DNA from: Bacteroidia bacterium
GTDB taxonomy: Bacteria; Bacteroidota; Bacteroidia; 2-12-FULL-35-15
Assembly (NCBI GenBank): GCA_030654175.1
Contig: JAURXZ010000020.1
Coordinates: 1-59,445 of the forward strand
Reading direction: 5' to 3'
DNA: 59,445 nt
Positions 44,410-57,700 of the stretch are shown piece by piece; positions within the stretch are counted from its first letter, which is position 1; the number at the start of each line of letters is the position of its first letter. The notes beneath the pieces are model-generated. The model saw only the letters and a program-made list of their open reading frames with translations. It searched no databases and had not been told where the DNA came from. The position numbers and the translations under genes were made by a program.

Positions 44410-47018
44410 TTGCCAAATTTAAAACCTAAATTACCGCCTGAAGAACGCTTGCTATCTGTATCAAATTCCATTACATCACTAAATATTAATGTTTCCAAAT
44501 GCTTTGCTGTGCGGTCTGAAGATGCCAGATCAGATAAACGCAAATTTTGATTCTTAATACATTCCCCTATAACCTGACGTACCGTTCGGGCATTACCAAA
44601 ATGCTTATCACGAGAGTTATAAATGTGATTGAAATATTTTTTTAAATGTGCTTCAGCCTCTTCGTCTGCTGAAATCTTTTCTTTCGCTAATATTGAACTG
44701 GCAATTGAATACATTTCATCAGGCGAATAATCATTGAAGTTAAAAGTCCGGTCGAATCGTGATTTTAATCCGGGATTGGAATCCACAAATTCATGCATTT
44801 TATCAGGATAACCAGCTACAATAACCCCAAAGTGTCCACGCAGATCTTCCATTCGTTTTAAAATTATTTGGATGGCCTCATGTCCGAAATCATTAGCCCC
44901 CGCCTTGTTTGACAAAGCGTATGCTTCATCAATAAACAAAATACCTCCCTGAGCCTCTTCAATTTTTTCACCTGTTTTTATTGCTGTTTGACCAACAAAT
45001 CCCGCTACAAGTCCCTCCCTGTCAACTTCCACCACATGCCCTCTTTCAAGTAAGCCCAAACCTTTATAGATCTTTGCAATTATCCGTGCAACGGTTGTTT
45101 TTCCGGTTCCGGGATTTCCTGTAAATATACTATGCAAAGAAAATTTGTTGAGAACATCTCTTCCGGTTTCTTTATAAAAACGAACTAATTTTACTAACTC
45201 ATTTATTTCTTCTTTAATATTACTCATTCCTGTAAGGGCATTCAATTCAGCTAACCCCTCTTTCAGTAATTTTTCGTTTACCTCTAATTTCAATTTTTTA
45301 GTGTTGCGTCCTTTAAATACTTTTTCAATGTCGGCATATTCAATAGTTGAAAGGGTTTCGTTAGATAGTTCCGCAACATTTGCTGTGTCCATCAATCGTA
45401 AACCTAAATTCATTTTAGCTTCATCAATAATAGAAAATACAAAACGTGCATTACCAAAAGCTTTGTCACGATTCCGATAGGCTTCAACAAGCATTTCTTC
45501 TAAAAGCACTTTAGATTGCGGAGTTAATAGTACTCCTTTTTTCATACTTGCTAAATCTGCAATTGAAACCATTTCTTCGGGCAAATAATCGTCAAAATGA
45601 AAGTAATGACTAAAACGTGATTTTAAACCCGGATTAGAATCAATAAATTGTTTCATTTCTTTTGGGTAACCGGCACACATAATGGCAATATCCCCGGTAC
45701 CATCCGACATTTCTTTCAGTAAAATTTCTAATACTTCATGACCAAAATCGTTTGAGTCTTCTTTTGTTCTTGTTAATGAATAAGCTTCATCAATAAATAA
45801 GATACCTCCTTTAGCTTCTTCAATTATCTTTTTAACTTTTGGAGCTGTTTGCCCTATATATTGTGCTACCAGATCAGAACGGTCTACTTCTTTTACATGC
45901 CCCTTTGATAAAAGTCCCATTTTTTTGTAAAGGCGGCCAAGCATGTTTACCACTGTAGTTTTGCCGGTTCCGGGGTTACCGGTAAAAATACTGTGAAGAT
46001 TTAATTTTCCTGAATCGTCAAAACCTTTTTCTTTACGGAGTTTAGTGAAGTTGATATAATTAATATGATTTCGGATGTTCTTTTTCACTTCATCCAAACC
46101 GATCAACTCATCCAGTTTTACAAGCAGTTGATCAATGGTTTCTTCATTCACAGGCTCAGGTGAAGTCGTTTGATTAAGATGTGCTTGTTCTGCATTAACA
46201 AATGGTTCTAATACTCCTTCTTCATTTATTTGTCCCATTTCAAAAGGAACAAGAGCAACAAGAGTATCCATGAACACAATTTCTACGGTATATTTATCGT
46301 CCTTCCAGGAGCCGGAAAACTCGCTTCCCCAGCCGGCATCAAACGTATAGATCAGATTTTGTTTGTCTTTTTCAATATATCCTATTCGTGAAGTTTGTCC
46401 TTTAGGCTGTCCTGCATCATCATAAAAATTAAAGAAAAATTCATAATTCCAATCAGTTGTAGTTTTTGTTTTTATTTTAAACTCCACCCATAAATAGGGG
46501 GTTTGATTGCGATCGAATTTTTTTAAATAAGTTCTTTCCGTAACCTTCCAGCTATCAAAAACACCTGAAAATAATTTCACTGATTCAACGGTGAAATATG
46601 GATTCGCAGATGTTGTTACTTTCCCGACATCCTCAACAAAAAAAGTTTTTGAACCTACAAATTCATCATCGATATATGCTTCCCAGGAATAATTTCCTTT
46701 TGTCCAGAAGCTTCCTTCTGCAGCATTTCCCCATCCATCACGTATATATATTATGTTATCGTTCATATTAATAACCACAGAAGAATCAATGCTGCACAAC
46801 TCGGCACGAATACCTGAAATTAAAGAAAAAGCTTTAAGTGTAACTTTGGCGTTCCATTCCTGCTCATCAAACAATTTATTATAAAAAGAAAACTCAGTAC
46901 GTATATACGAAGTTTCCATTCTGTCAAATACGGTACGGTATTTTTTTGTTGCATTCACCATCCATTCGTCTGATGAGAACACTTTCATGTCTTTGAACTT
47001 ATAATTTTTTGCCATCAC
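44406..47018 (-). CDS. Tandem CbbX/SpoVK-type AAA ATPase with duplicated N-terminal domain
   Basis: 870 residues. The N-terminal part is two copies of a ~125-residue beta-rich module (about 7-130 and 142-262). Both carry RTEFSF/WVEFKI, DGWGN/AGWGS, a S.W..G/D.Y..E motif and a final F.VED/FEMG strand. Two AAA domains of the CbbX/SpoVK type follow. AAA1 has Walker A GNPGTGKT at 347-354 and ILFIDEAY near 406-413; AAA2 has GNPGTGKT at 634-641 and a second ILFIDEAY. Arginine fingers sit in GLKSRF. Such ATPases remodel bound protein complexes. The N-terminal modules probably recognise the client; I do not know it. Cytosolic, and a single gene. Confidence 0.88.
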   Translation of the reverse strand: MMAKNYKFKDMKVFSSDEWMVNATKKYRTVFDRMETSYIRTEFSFYNKLFDEQEWNAKVTLKAFSLISGIRAELCSIDSSVVINMNDNIIYIRDGWGNAAEGSFWTKGNYSWEAYIDDEFVGSKTFFVEDVGKVTTSANPYFTVESVKLFSGVFDSWKVTERTYLKKFDRNQTPYLWVEFKIKTKTTTDWNYEFFFNFYDDAGQPKGQTSRIGYIEKDKQNLIYTFDAGWGSEFSGSWKDDKYTVEIVFMDTLVALVPFEMGQINEEGVLEPFVNAEQAHLNQTTSPEPVNEETIDQLLVKLDELIGLDEVKKNIRNHINYINFTKLRKEKGFDDSGKLNLHSIFTGNPGTGKTTVVNMLGRLYKKMGLLSKGHVKEVDRSDLVAQYIGQTAPKVKKIIEEAKGGILFIDEAYSLTRTKEDSNDFGHEVLEILLKEMSDGTGDIAIMCAGYPKEMKQFIDSNPGLKSRFSHYFHFDDYLPEEMVSIADLASMKKGVLLTPQSKVLLEEMLVEAYRNRDKAFGNARFVFSIIDEAKMNLGLRLMDTANVAELSNETLSTIEYADIEKVFKGRNTKKLKLEVNEKLLKEGLAELNALTGMSNIKEEINELVKLVRFYKETGRDVLNKFSLHSIFTGNPGTGKTTVARIIAKIYKGLGLLERGHVVEVDREGLVAGFVGQTAIKTGEKIEEAQGGILFIDEAYALSNKAGANDFGHEAIQIILKRMEDLRGHFGVIVAGYPDKMHEFVDSNPGLKSRFDRTFNFNDYSPDEMYSIASSILAKEKISADEEAEAHLKKYFNHIYNSRDKHFGNARTVRQVIGECIKNQNLRLSDLASSDRTAKHLETLIFSDVMEFDTDSKRSSGGNLGFKFGN

Positions 47019-47329
47019 AAAATCTTTTTTTTGATCTTTATTAATTTGAATGGTTCCATTAGAATGATGCCATTCTTTTCTGGGTCACAAAATATTATTT
47101 TGGTGTGAATCGATTCAGGGAATTCACAACCGCATATATGTCAGACCATGCACGCTTTTATTTCAAGCTGACAATGTTCTATAGTTAAGATGCCATAGAT
47201 GACGGTGGGCTGATATTTTTTCTTAAAAAAAGACATTGTTCAAGCGAAGCAGGGAAAGGTGCCTAGCTATGAAAAAAACATTGTAATATTTTTAATAAAA
47301 ATTTAACAGGTGCTTAGTATAATTAATAT
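47019..47329. other. Intergenic region without recognisable content
   Basis: 311 bp, AT-rich. An imperfect inverted pair GACAATGTTC (about 47170) / GACATTGTTC (about 47231) occurs in direct rather than inverted orientation. No ORF, promoter box or RNA is identified. Confidence 0.3.
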
Positions 47330-48343
47330 TTAATTCAACTTTGTTTCCATTAAAAGCGCCAGCTCTTTATACGCTTGAATTGTTTCTTTTTTCATTCTTT
47401 CAACGATGTGATTAACTGAAAGGATATCATTGATCAGCTCCACACTTTGCCCTGCGCACCATAATGATTGATAGTTGCCCGGTTTAATGGATTTTTCAAG
47501 TTTTTTCATTCCACTTAACTGCACCCACATTTTGAAATATTTTTTTGTGGTTGAATTATTGGACAATGTCTTTTCCAGCCAATTTTGTTTGTACCCGATT
47601 TTTTGAGCAAATGGTGTATTAATAATGGTACAGGGTGTTCCCGAAATTTTTTCTGTAAGCACTATATCATTCATCTTTGAAGCTACAATTGCGTTTTTGT
47701 AATCATTACTAACTGTGGCTTCAACACTTGCAATAAATCGCGTGCCTACCGAAACACCGGCAGCTCCTAATGAAAGCATGGATAAAATACCTTCACCATT
47801 TGCAATTCCACCGGCAGCAATAACAATTTTATCCGGAAAATGATGATGTAAGGAAGGAACTAAAACCTGCAAGGTATTTGGCCCTGCATGTCCACCGGCT
47901 CCTTGTCCAACTGCAATAAAACCATCACAACCCAGTTCATAACATTTTTGCGCATGCTCAATATTGGTTACATCGCAAAATACTTTGGCTCCATACGAAT
48001 GTGCCTTTATGATCACTTCTTTTGGACTGCCTAAAGAGGTAATATAGAACGGAACTTTTTTCTCTACGCATATCTTCAGGTGTTGCTCGTAAAGAGGATT
48101 GGTTTTTTGTACAATTAAATTTACTCCGTATGTTCCTTTGATATTTAATTTACTTTTTTCAGCATTTAATTTATCTAATATCTGTTCAAATTCTTCATTT
48201 TTCCGGTAATTCAAACTTGGAAAAGAACCAGCAATACCACTATTCATGGCTGCAATTACCATCGCATCATTACTTACCAAAAATAACGGTGCCATGATCA
48301 TTGGAAAATCGATATTTAATATTTCTGTAAGTTTTGTTTTCAT
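47330..48343 (-). CDS. Nitronate monooxygenase-family flavoprotein
   Basis: 337 residues, TIM-barrel FMN protein: start FPMIMAPLFLVSN, FYITSLGSPKEVI, CDGFIAVGQGAGGHAGPNT (with the catalytic-type His), IVIAAGGIANGEGILSMLSLGAAGVSVGTRFIAS (FMN phosphate loop). It matches nitronate monooxygenase / 2-nitropropane dioxygenase. Many family members are enoyl-ACP reductases of the FabK type or other flavin oxidases, so the substrate is uncertain. Cytosolic. Divergent from the acyl-CoA ligase gene. Confidence 0.88.
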   Translation of the reverse strand: MKTKLTEILNIDFPMIMAPLFLVSNDAMVIAAMNSGIAGSFPSLNYRKNEEFEQILDKLNAEKSKLNIKGTYGVNLIVQKTNPLYEQHLKICVEKKVPFYITSLGSPKEVIIKAHSYGAKVFCDVTNIEHAQKCYELGCDGFIAVGQGAGGHAGPNTLQVLVPSLHHHFPDKIVIAAGGIANGEGILSMLSLGAAGVSVGTRFIASVEATVSNDYKNAIVASKMNDIVLTEKISGTPCTIINTPFAQKIGYKQNWLEKTLSNNSTTKKYFKMWVQLSGMKKLEKSIKPGNYQSLWCAGQSVELINDILSVNHIVERMKKETIQAYKELALLMETKLN

Positions 48344-48357
48344 TTTCGTAAATTATT

Positions 48358-48388
48358 TTGATGGATATGGTAAAATAGTTTATTTTTG
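48358..48388 (+). promoter_or_regulatory. Promoter of the acyl-CoA ligase gene
   Basis: TTG (48358-48360), a 20-base spacer, TATTTTTG (48381-48388). It is an excellent match to the Bacteroidota consensus, about 110 bp before the start. The leader holds CAAATCAAC-type short repeats (48423-48495). Confidence 0.6.
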
Positions 48389-48497
48389 GTTGCTTGTAAA
48401 GATACAATAAATATAAAAATAGAGAATTGGAGATTTAATAAATCTGCCAAATCAACAAATCTTCAAATCAACAAATTTTCAAATTCACATTAAAACT

Positions 48498-50264
48498 ATG
48501 GCAGTAACACGTGTATTCGAGATCATTCCTCAATTACTTGAGAAGTATAATAAGCCAGATGCCCTTGCAGCAAAAGAAAATGGCCAATGGGTAAAATATT
48601 CAACTCAACAGTTTGCAGATTCAGTTAATTACCTGAGTTACGGTTTACTTGGTTTAGGTGTTGAGAGAGAAGATAAGATCGCTATCATTTCGAACAATCG
48701 TCCCGAATGGAATTATGCTGATTATGGTATCCAGCAATCCGGTTGTGTTAGTGTGCCTATTTATCCTACAATCAGTGAAAGCGATCTGAATTTTATTTTG
48801 AATGATGCCAAAGTGAAATATATTTTTGTTTCAAGTGCTGATCTGTACAAAAAAATAAAAACGGTTGCTGCTAACGCTCCAACAGTGAAGGAAATATACA
48901 CGTTCAATAAAATTGAAGGCGCAAAACACTGGACAGAATTAGTAGAAGCGGGTAAAAAGAATCCAAAAGCTGCCGAAATTGAAGTAATAAAAAAATCTAT
49001 TAAGCCTAACGATCTATTAACAATATTATATACCTCCGGAACAACTGGAAATCCAAAAGGTGTAATGCTTTCGCATAACAATTTACTGAGCAATTCGTTA
49101 GCCACACAAAATCTTTGTCCCTTTAACGGAAGTTGGAAAGCATTAAGTTTTTTACCGCTTAACCACGTTTATGAACGTATGTTAACTACCTTATATATGT
49201 ATAAAGGTATATCCATTTATTATGCCGAAAGCCTTGAAACAATTGGGGATAATTTAAAAGAAGTAAAACCTGACGTGTTCTCAACAGTACCTCGTTTACT
49301 TGAAAAAGTGTATGATAAAATTGTAGCTAAAGGCACTGACCTGAAAGGAATTAAACATAAAATGTTTTTCTGGGCACTTGATTTAGGTCTGCGTTATGAG
49401 TTAAATGGCGCAAATGGCTGGTGGTATGAATTTCAGTTGAAAATTGCGAACAAATTAATTTTCAGCAAATGGCGCGAGGCATTGGGTGGAAACATTGTAG
49501 CTGCTGTATCGGGTGGTGCAGCTTTACAGCCACGACTGGCACGTGTGTTTAATGCAGCAAAAATTACCGTTCTGGAAGGGTATGGTTTAACTGAAACATC
49601 TCCGGTTGTTGCTGTTAATAGCTTTCAACCGAATGGTATTCATTTTGGTACCGTAGGGCCGGTAATTGACGGTGTTACTGTTAAAATAGCCGAAGATGGG
49701 GAAATATTGGTGAAAGGCCCTAATGTAATGTTAGGTTATTATAACCGTCCGGATGCAACTGCTGAAGTGATTGACAGTGAGGGATGGTTCCATACAGGTG
49801 ATATAGGAATGTTTATAGAAGATCGTTTTTTGAAAATTACCGATCGTAAAAAAGAAATATTCAAAACCTCTGGTGGAAAATACATTGCACCTATGATCCT
49901 TGAAAACAGATTGAAAGAATCACCATTTATTGAGCAGGTAATGGTAATTGGTGAAAACCAAAAATTTGCATCTGCTCTTATTGTCCCTTCGTTTGTTTTC
50001 TTAAAAGAATGGTGCATTAGAAAAGAAATTCCTTATACTTCAAATGAAGAAATAATCAAAAATGAGGAAGTAAAAAAACGTATTCTTGAAGAAGTAGAAA
50101 AAGTAAATAAAACTCTGGCGCAATTCGAAACTATAAAACGTCCTGAATTATTACCACGTGAATGGACTATTGAGTTTGGTGAAATGACTCCAAAGCTTTC
50201 CTTTAAGCGTAAAGTGATTATGGCTGCTAATAAGGAGTTGGTGAATAAGATTTATAGTGAGTAA
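48498..50264 (+). CDS. Long-chain fatty acid-CoA ligase (AMP-binding)
   Basis: 588 residues. Adenylation enzyme motifs: the AMP/ATP loop ILYTSGTTGNPKGVMLS (about 176-192), GYGLTETSPVVAVN, EGWFHTGDIG and ITDRKKEIFKTSGGKYIAP. The length and the LNHVYERM and GGAALQPRLARVF segments match the FAA1/FadD15 group of long-chain acyl-CoA synthetases. It activates fatty acids to acyl-CoA with ATP, cytosolic or membrane-associated. It is monocistronic with a strong promoter and a strong terminator. Confidence 0.93.
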   Translation: MAVTRVFEIIPQLLEKYNKPDALAAKENGQWVKYSTQQFADSVNYLSYGLLGLGVEREDKIAIISNNRPEWNYADYGIQQSGCVSVPIYPTISESDLNFILNDAKVKYIFVSSADLYKKIKTVAANAPTVKEIYTFNKIEGAKHWTELVEAGKKNPKAAEIEVIKKSIKPNDLLTILYTSGTTGNPKGVMLSHNNLLSNSLATQNLCPFNGSWKALSFLPLNHVYERMLTTLYMYKGISIYYAESLETIGDNLKEVKPDVFSTVPRLLEKVYDKIVAKGTDLKGIKHKMFFWALDLGLRYELNGANGWWYEFQLKIANKLIFSKWREALGGNIVAAVSGGAALQPRLARVFNAAKITVLEGYGLTETSPVVAVNSFQPNGIHFGTVGPVIDGVTVKIAEDGEILVKGPNVMLGYYNRPDATAEVIDSEGWFHTGDIGMFIEDRFLKITDRKKEIFKTSGGKYIAPMILENRLKESPFIEQVMVIGENQKFASALIVPSFVFLKEWCIRKEIPYTSNEEIIKNEEVKKRILEEVEKVNKTLAQFETIKRPELLPREWTIEFGEMTPKLSFKRKVIMAANKELVNKIYSE

Positions 50265-50326
50265 AAGTTTAAGATCAGGTGAATAAATAAATTATTCATA
50301 GCATATTTATTATAAAATTTTATCAT

Positions 50327-50366
50327 AAAAAAAACACCATGTAAAAAAACATGGTGTTTTTTATTT
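50327..50366 (+). terminator. Strong Rho-independent terminator
   Basis: AAAACACCATGT and ACATGGTGTTTT pair perfectly around a 6-nt A-loop and end in a T-rich tract (about 60 bp after the ligase stop). A-runs upstream make it potentially bidirectional. Confidence 0.9.
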
Positions 50367-50417
50367 TGTTCTACTTGTCATTAGGTTTATTAAAGACCGA
50401 TTAAATTAAGTGAAAAC

Positions 50418-50500
50418 GTCATTCCGAACTTGTTCTGGAATCTCCCTGATACTGAAGCTGATTCAGCAGGACAGAGATTAATTGATGATTGCTCACGCTC
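50418..50500. repeat. GTCATTCCGAACTTGTTC-type extragenic repeat
   Basis: It contains hairpin arms CCGAAC/GTTCTGG and AATCTCCCTG ... CAGGACAGAGATT. Related in style to the elements at 37601 and 39746. The rest of 50265-50564 has no gene. Confidence 0.55.
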
Positions 50501-50564
50501 CGTAGTATTATTGCATTACAGCATAGTTTCCAAATTAGACGATTACAGAAATCAGATTTTCAAA

Positions 50565-54674
<4,110 letters not shown>

Positions 54675-54730
54675 TTAATTTTTCTACCCTAACTGAAGTT
54701 TGGTTATTTTTTGAAATAATAACGTTACCC

Positions 54731-54738
54731 CAAAAATA
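54731..54738 (-). promoter_or_regulatory. -7 box between the two giant adhesin genes
   Basis: TATTTTTG on the minus strand, about 69 bp before the start at 54662. No -33 TTG. It would allow independent expression of the downstream adhesin. Confidence 0.35.
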
Positions 54739-54763
54739 GTAGAAAAAATCATATTTTTACATC

Positions 54764-57700
54764 TTATTTTTTCGTGTCTTTTTTAATTGTTTTCAATTTC
54801 GCCTCCACCGGCAAATTTGTTTGCAGTATTTTCTCAATTGCCGCCTCTAGTTTTGCAATCTTTAATTCCGATATTTTTTGCTGTGACTCTTGTTCTTTTT
54901 TTATTTCTTCTATCAGTTTTTGTTGAATAGAGTATTGGTTACCTAAAGTTGTGTTTTCCTCTTGCAAATTATCAATAGCCGATTGCAAACCCTTGTTTTC
55001 CATTTTGAAACCAGTGATTTGAAACTTTAAACTATCTTTTTCAGCATTCAACTCCTGCATACCTTTTACCAATGGCATAATAAAATCAACATAACGTAAG
55101 GTATAAACCTCCTTATCATTCCTTGGTACATCTATGCCCGGAAAGTTGAAACCACTTTCTTTCGCAGCTTTTTCAACATCCTGAGCTAAAAACCCAATAC
55201 GGGTTTCTTTTTCAACTTCGCTGAAGTTCATTTTATTTACCAGTGAATCAGGTGTGCCCCATATTTTATGAAGTTCTGTTGGCCGCACATTATAAGTTAC
55301 AGGTTTAAGTTTTAAAATGAAATCTAATCCGGCAACATTATCTTTAATGTTTGTTTTATATCGCGCATCAGAATAAGCAGTAAGGCCACCAACCTGTGCA
55401 CGGATTTGTGCAATAGCCGTATTGCCCAGCATTACCTGATTATTGCCAGTGCATTGAGCATCAAAAATACCATAACCGAGTGCAGTTACATTAGTTCGTA
55501 CCGTAGAAATAATAGTTGAAGAACCAATAAATGTACATTGGCTATGAGTGGCTCCACCACCTCCACCTGCGAAATACCCCAAGGCAGTATTGTCAGATCC
55601 TGAGGTGTTGCTAAAAAGAGAACTTGCTCCGCAAGCGGTATTATTGTCGCCAATGGTATTGGAGACAAGCGCACCTTCTCCGCTGGCATTATTCCTTACT
55701 CCTGAAATATTTTGACGGAGTGCATTAGCTCCATTGGCGGTATTATTGCTCCCACTGGTGTTGGAAGACAGCGCGGAATATCCGCTCGCAGAGTTGTACT
55801 GCCCGCTAGTGTTGCCTGTTAGCGCAATAGCTCCAACTCCGGTGTTGAACTGAGAAAAGTTGGCGTACAGTGCCTGATATCCATTGGCTGTATTGGAATT
55901 ACCTCCTACACCGGCATAAAGAGCCTGATAACCTGTTGCGGTATTGTAGAATCCTGCAGCGTTATAAAGTGCCTGACATCCATTAGCAGTATTGAAGTTG
56001 CCTCCTCCCCAGTTTGAATAGAGCGACTGGTATCCGGTAGCGGTATTACCCGTTCCTATGGTGTTGTTATAAAGGGCCTGATTTCCTATAGCAGTATTTT
56101 GATTACCATTTGTGTTTGCAGTTGGTTGGTTTAAATAAAGTGCTTGGTAACCAATAGCCACATTATCGCTGTTCCAGGCAACACCACCATTATTGAAGGA
56201 TTGGGTGTATAAAGCATCATTTCCAATGGAGGTATTTCGGCTTGCAGTCAAATTGCTATAAAGCGCATGGTTTCCTATAGCCGTATTGTAGCTACCGATA
56301 GTGTTAAAATAAAGTGCTACAAGTCCCAAGGCGGTATTAAAACTTCCTGTGTTGTTCCAATAAAGACTACTCGCACCAATGGCTGTATTATTACTTCCTG
56401 TGGTATTATTAATAAGTGCATAACTACCGCTGGCGGTATTGTTATTTCCTGTAGTGTTGGTTTGAAGCGCCTGAAATCCATTGGCAGTATTCCACATTCC
56501 TGTGGTGTTGCCCCATAATGTTTGATAGCCAATAGCAGTATTCCAATTGCCTGTATTTGCTGCAGCTGAAACGGAGCCGCGTAGTGCCTCATATCCAAGA
56601 GCCACATTGTAATTGTTAAAGGCACCGACTTGATCATTAGCATAATACATTGCATTCGTTCCAATAGCAGTGGCATTAGAACCTGCTACATTGGTGAAAA
56701 GCGCTGAACTTCCGCTTGCTGTATTGTTGCTTCCTATATTATTGCTAACAAGCGCAGCCCACCCATTGGCAGTATTATTGCTTCCTGTTGTGTTTGCCTG
56801 AAGTGAAGAAGTTCCGGTGGCTGTATTGGCCTGTCCTGTGGTGTTGGCTGGAAGCGAACTATATCCAATAGAGGTATTATTGAATCCCGAAATGTTGAAT
56901 TTAAGCGCTGCTGCTCCAATGGCGGTATTATTAAATCCTGTAGTATTGGATAAAAGAGCATACATTCCGATTGCAGTATTAACGGTTCCACTGGTATTTG
57001 CATTACCAGACTCAAAACCATAAAATGTATTAAATGTGGCGTTGTCTATCCTTCCTGCTTTTTGGTTATTTACTCTAATATTAAAAGGTATATTATCAGT
57101 TGTACCAATAAAGTTGGTACCGTCCACCGTTCCAGCATTGCCGAGTAGCAGCCAACCAGGGCCGCCCGCTCCAGGAGTTTGCCAACTGCCTTGTCCGGTG
57201 CCATCCGAAGTAAGTACTTTTCCTGCAGCCTGGTTTCCATCTACAATTTTTATAGTTGTTCCTGAAGCACCAATAATTTCAAGCTTAGCACCAGGGCTAT
57301 TAGTATTGATACCAACATTACCGGTACTGAGTACCGATAAAACTTCAGTTGTTGAGTTTCCAAAAGCAAGGCGAACAGCGGGGTTGGTAGGTCGAGCAAT
57401 CTTCATTAAATTTGTACCAGTCCAGTCTGCTAAAGCGATCTCTACTTCACCTCCTGCCCAAGGCGACAGTTTTAGCCCTATATTATTAGCTGTATAAAGT
57501 TGAGAAGCAGGATTTACTCCGTAATTTGGACCTTCGCAGAATATTTCTACTGGAATTGTTGTGGATCCTTGATTAGCAGATCGAACACTAATAGCTTCTG
57601 CACCACAGTCAACTTGAATTTTTGCAGGTGTCGCCCCCCCCATACCGATGTATCCGACATGAAGAGCAGCTGTTGGAGTGGTATTGCCAATTCCTATAAA

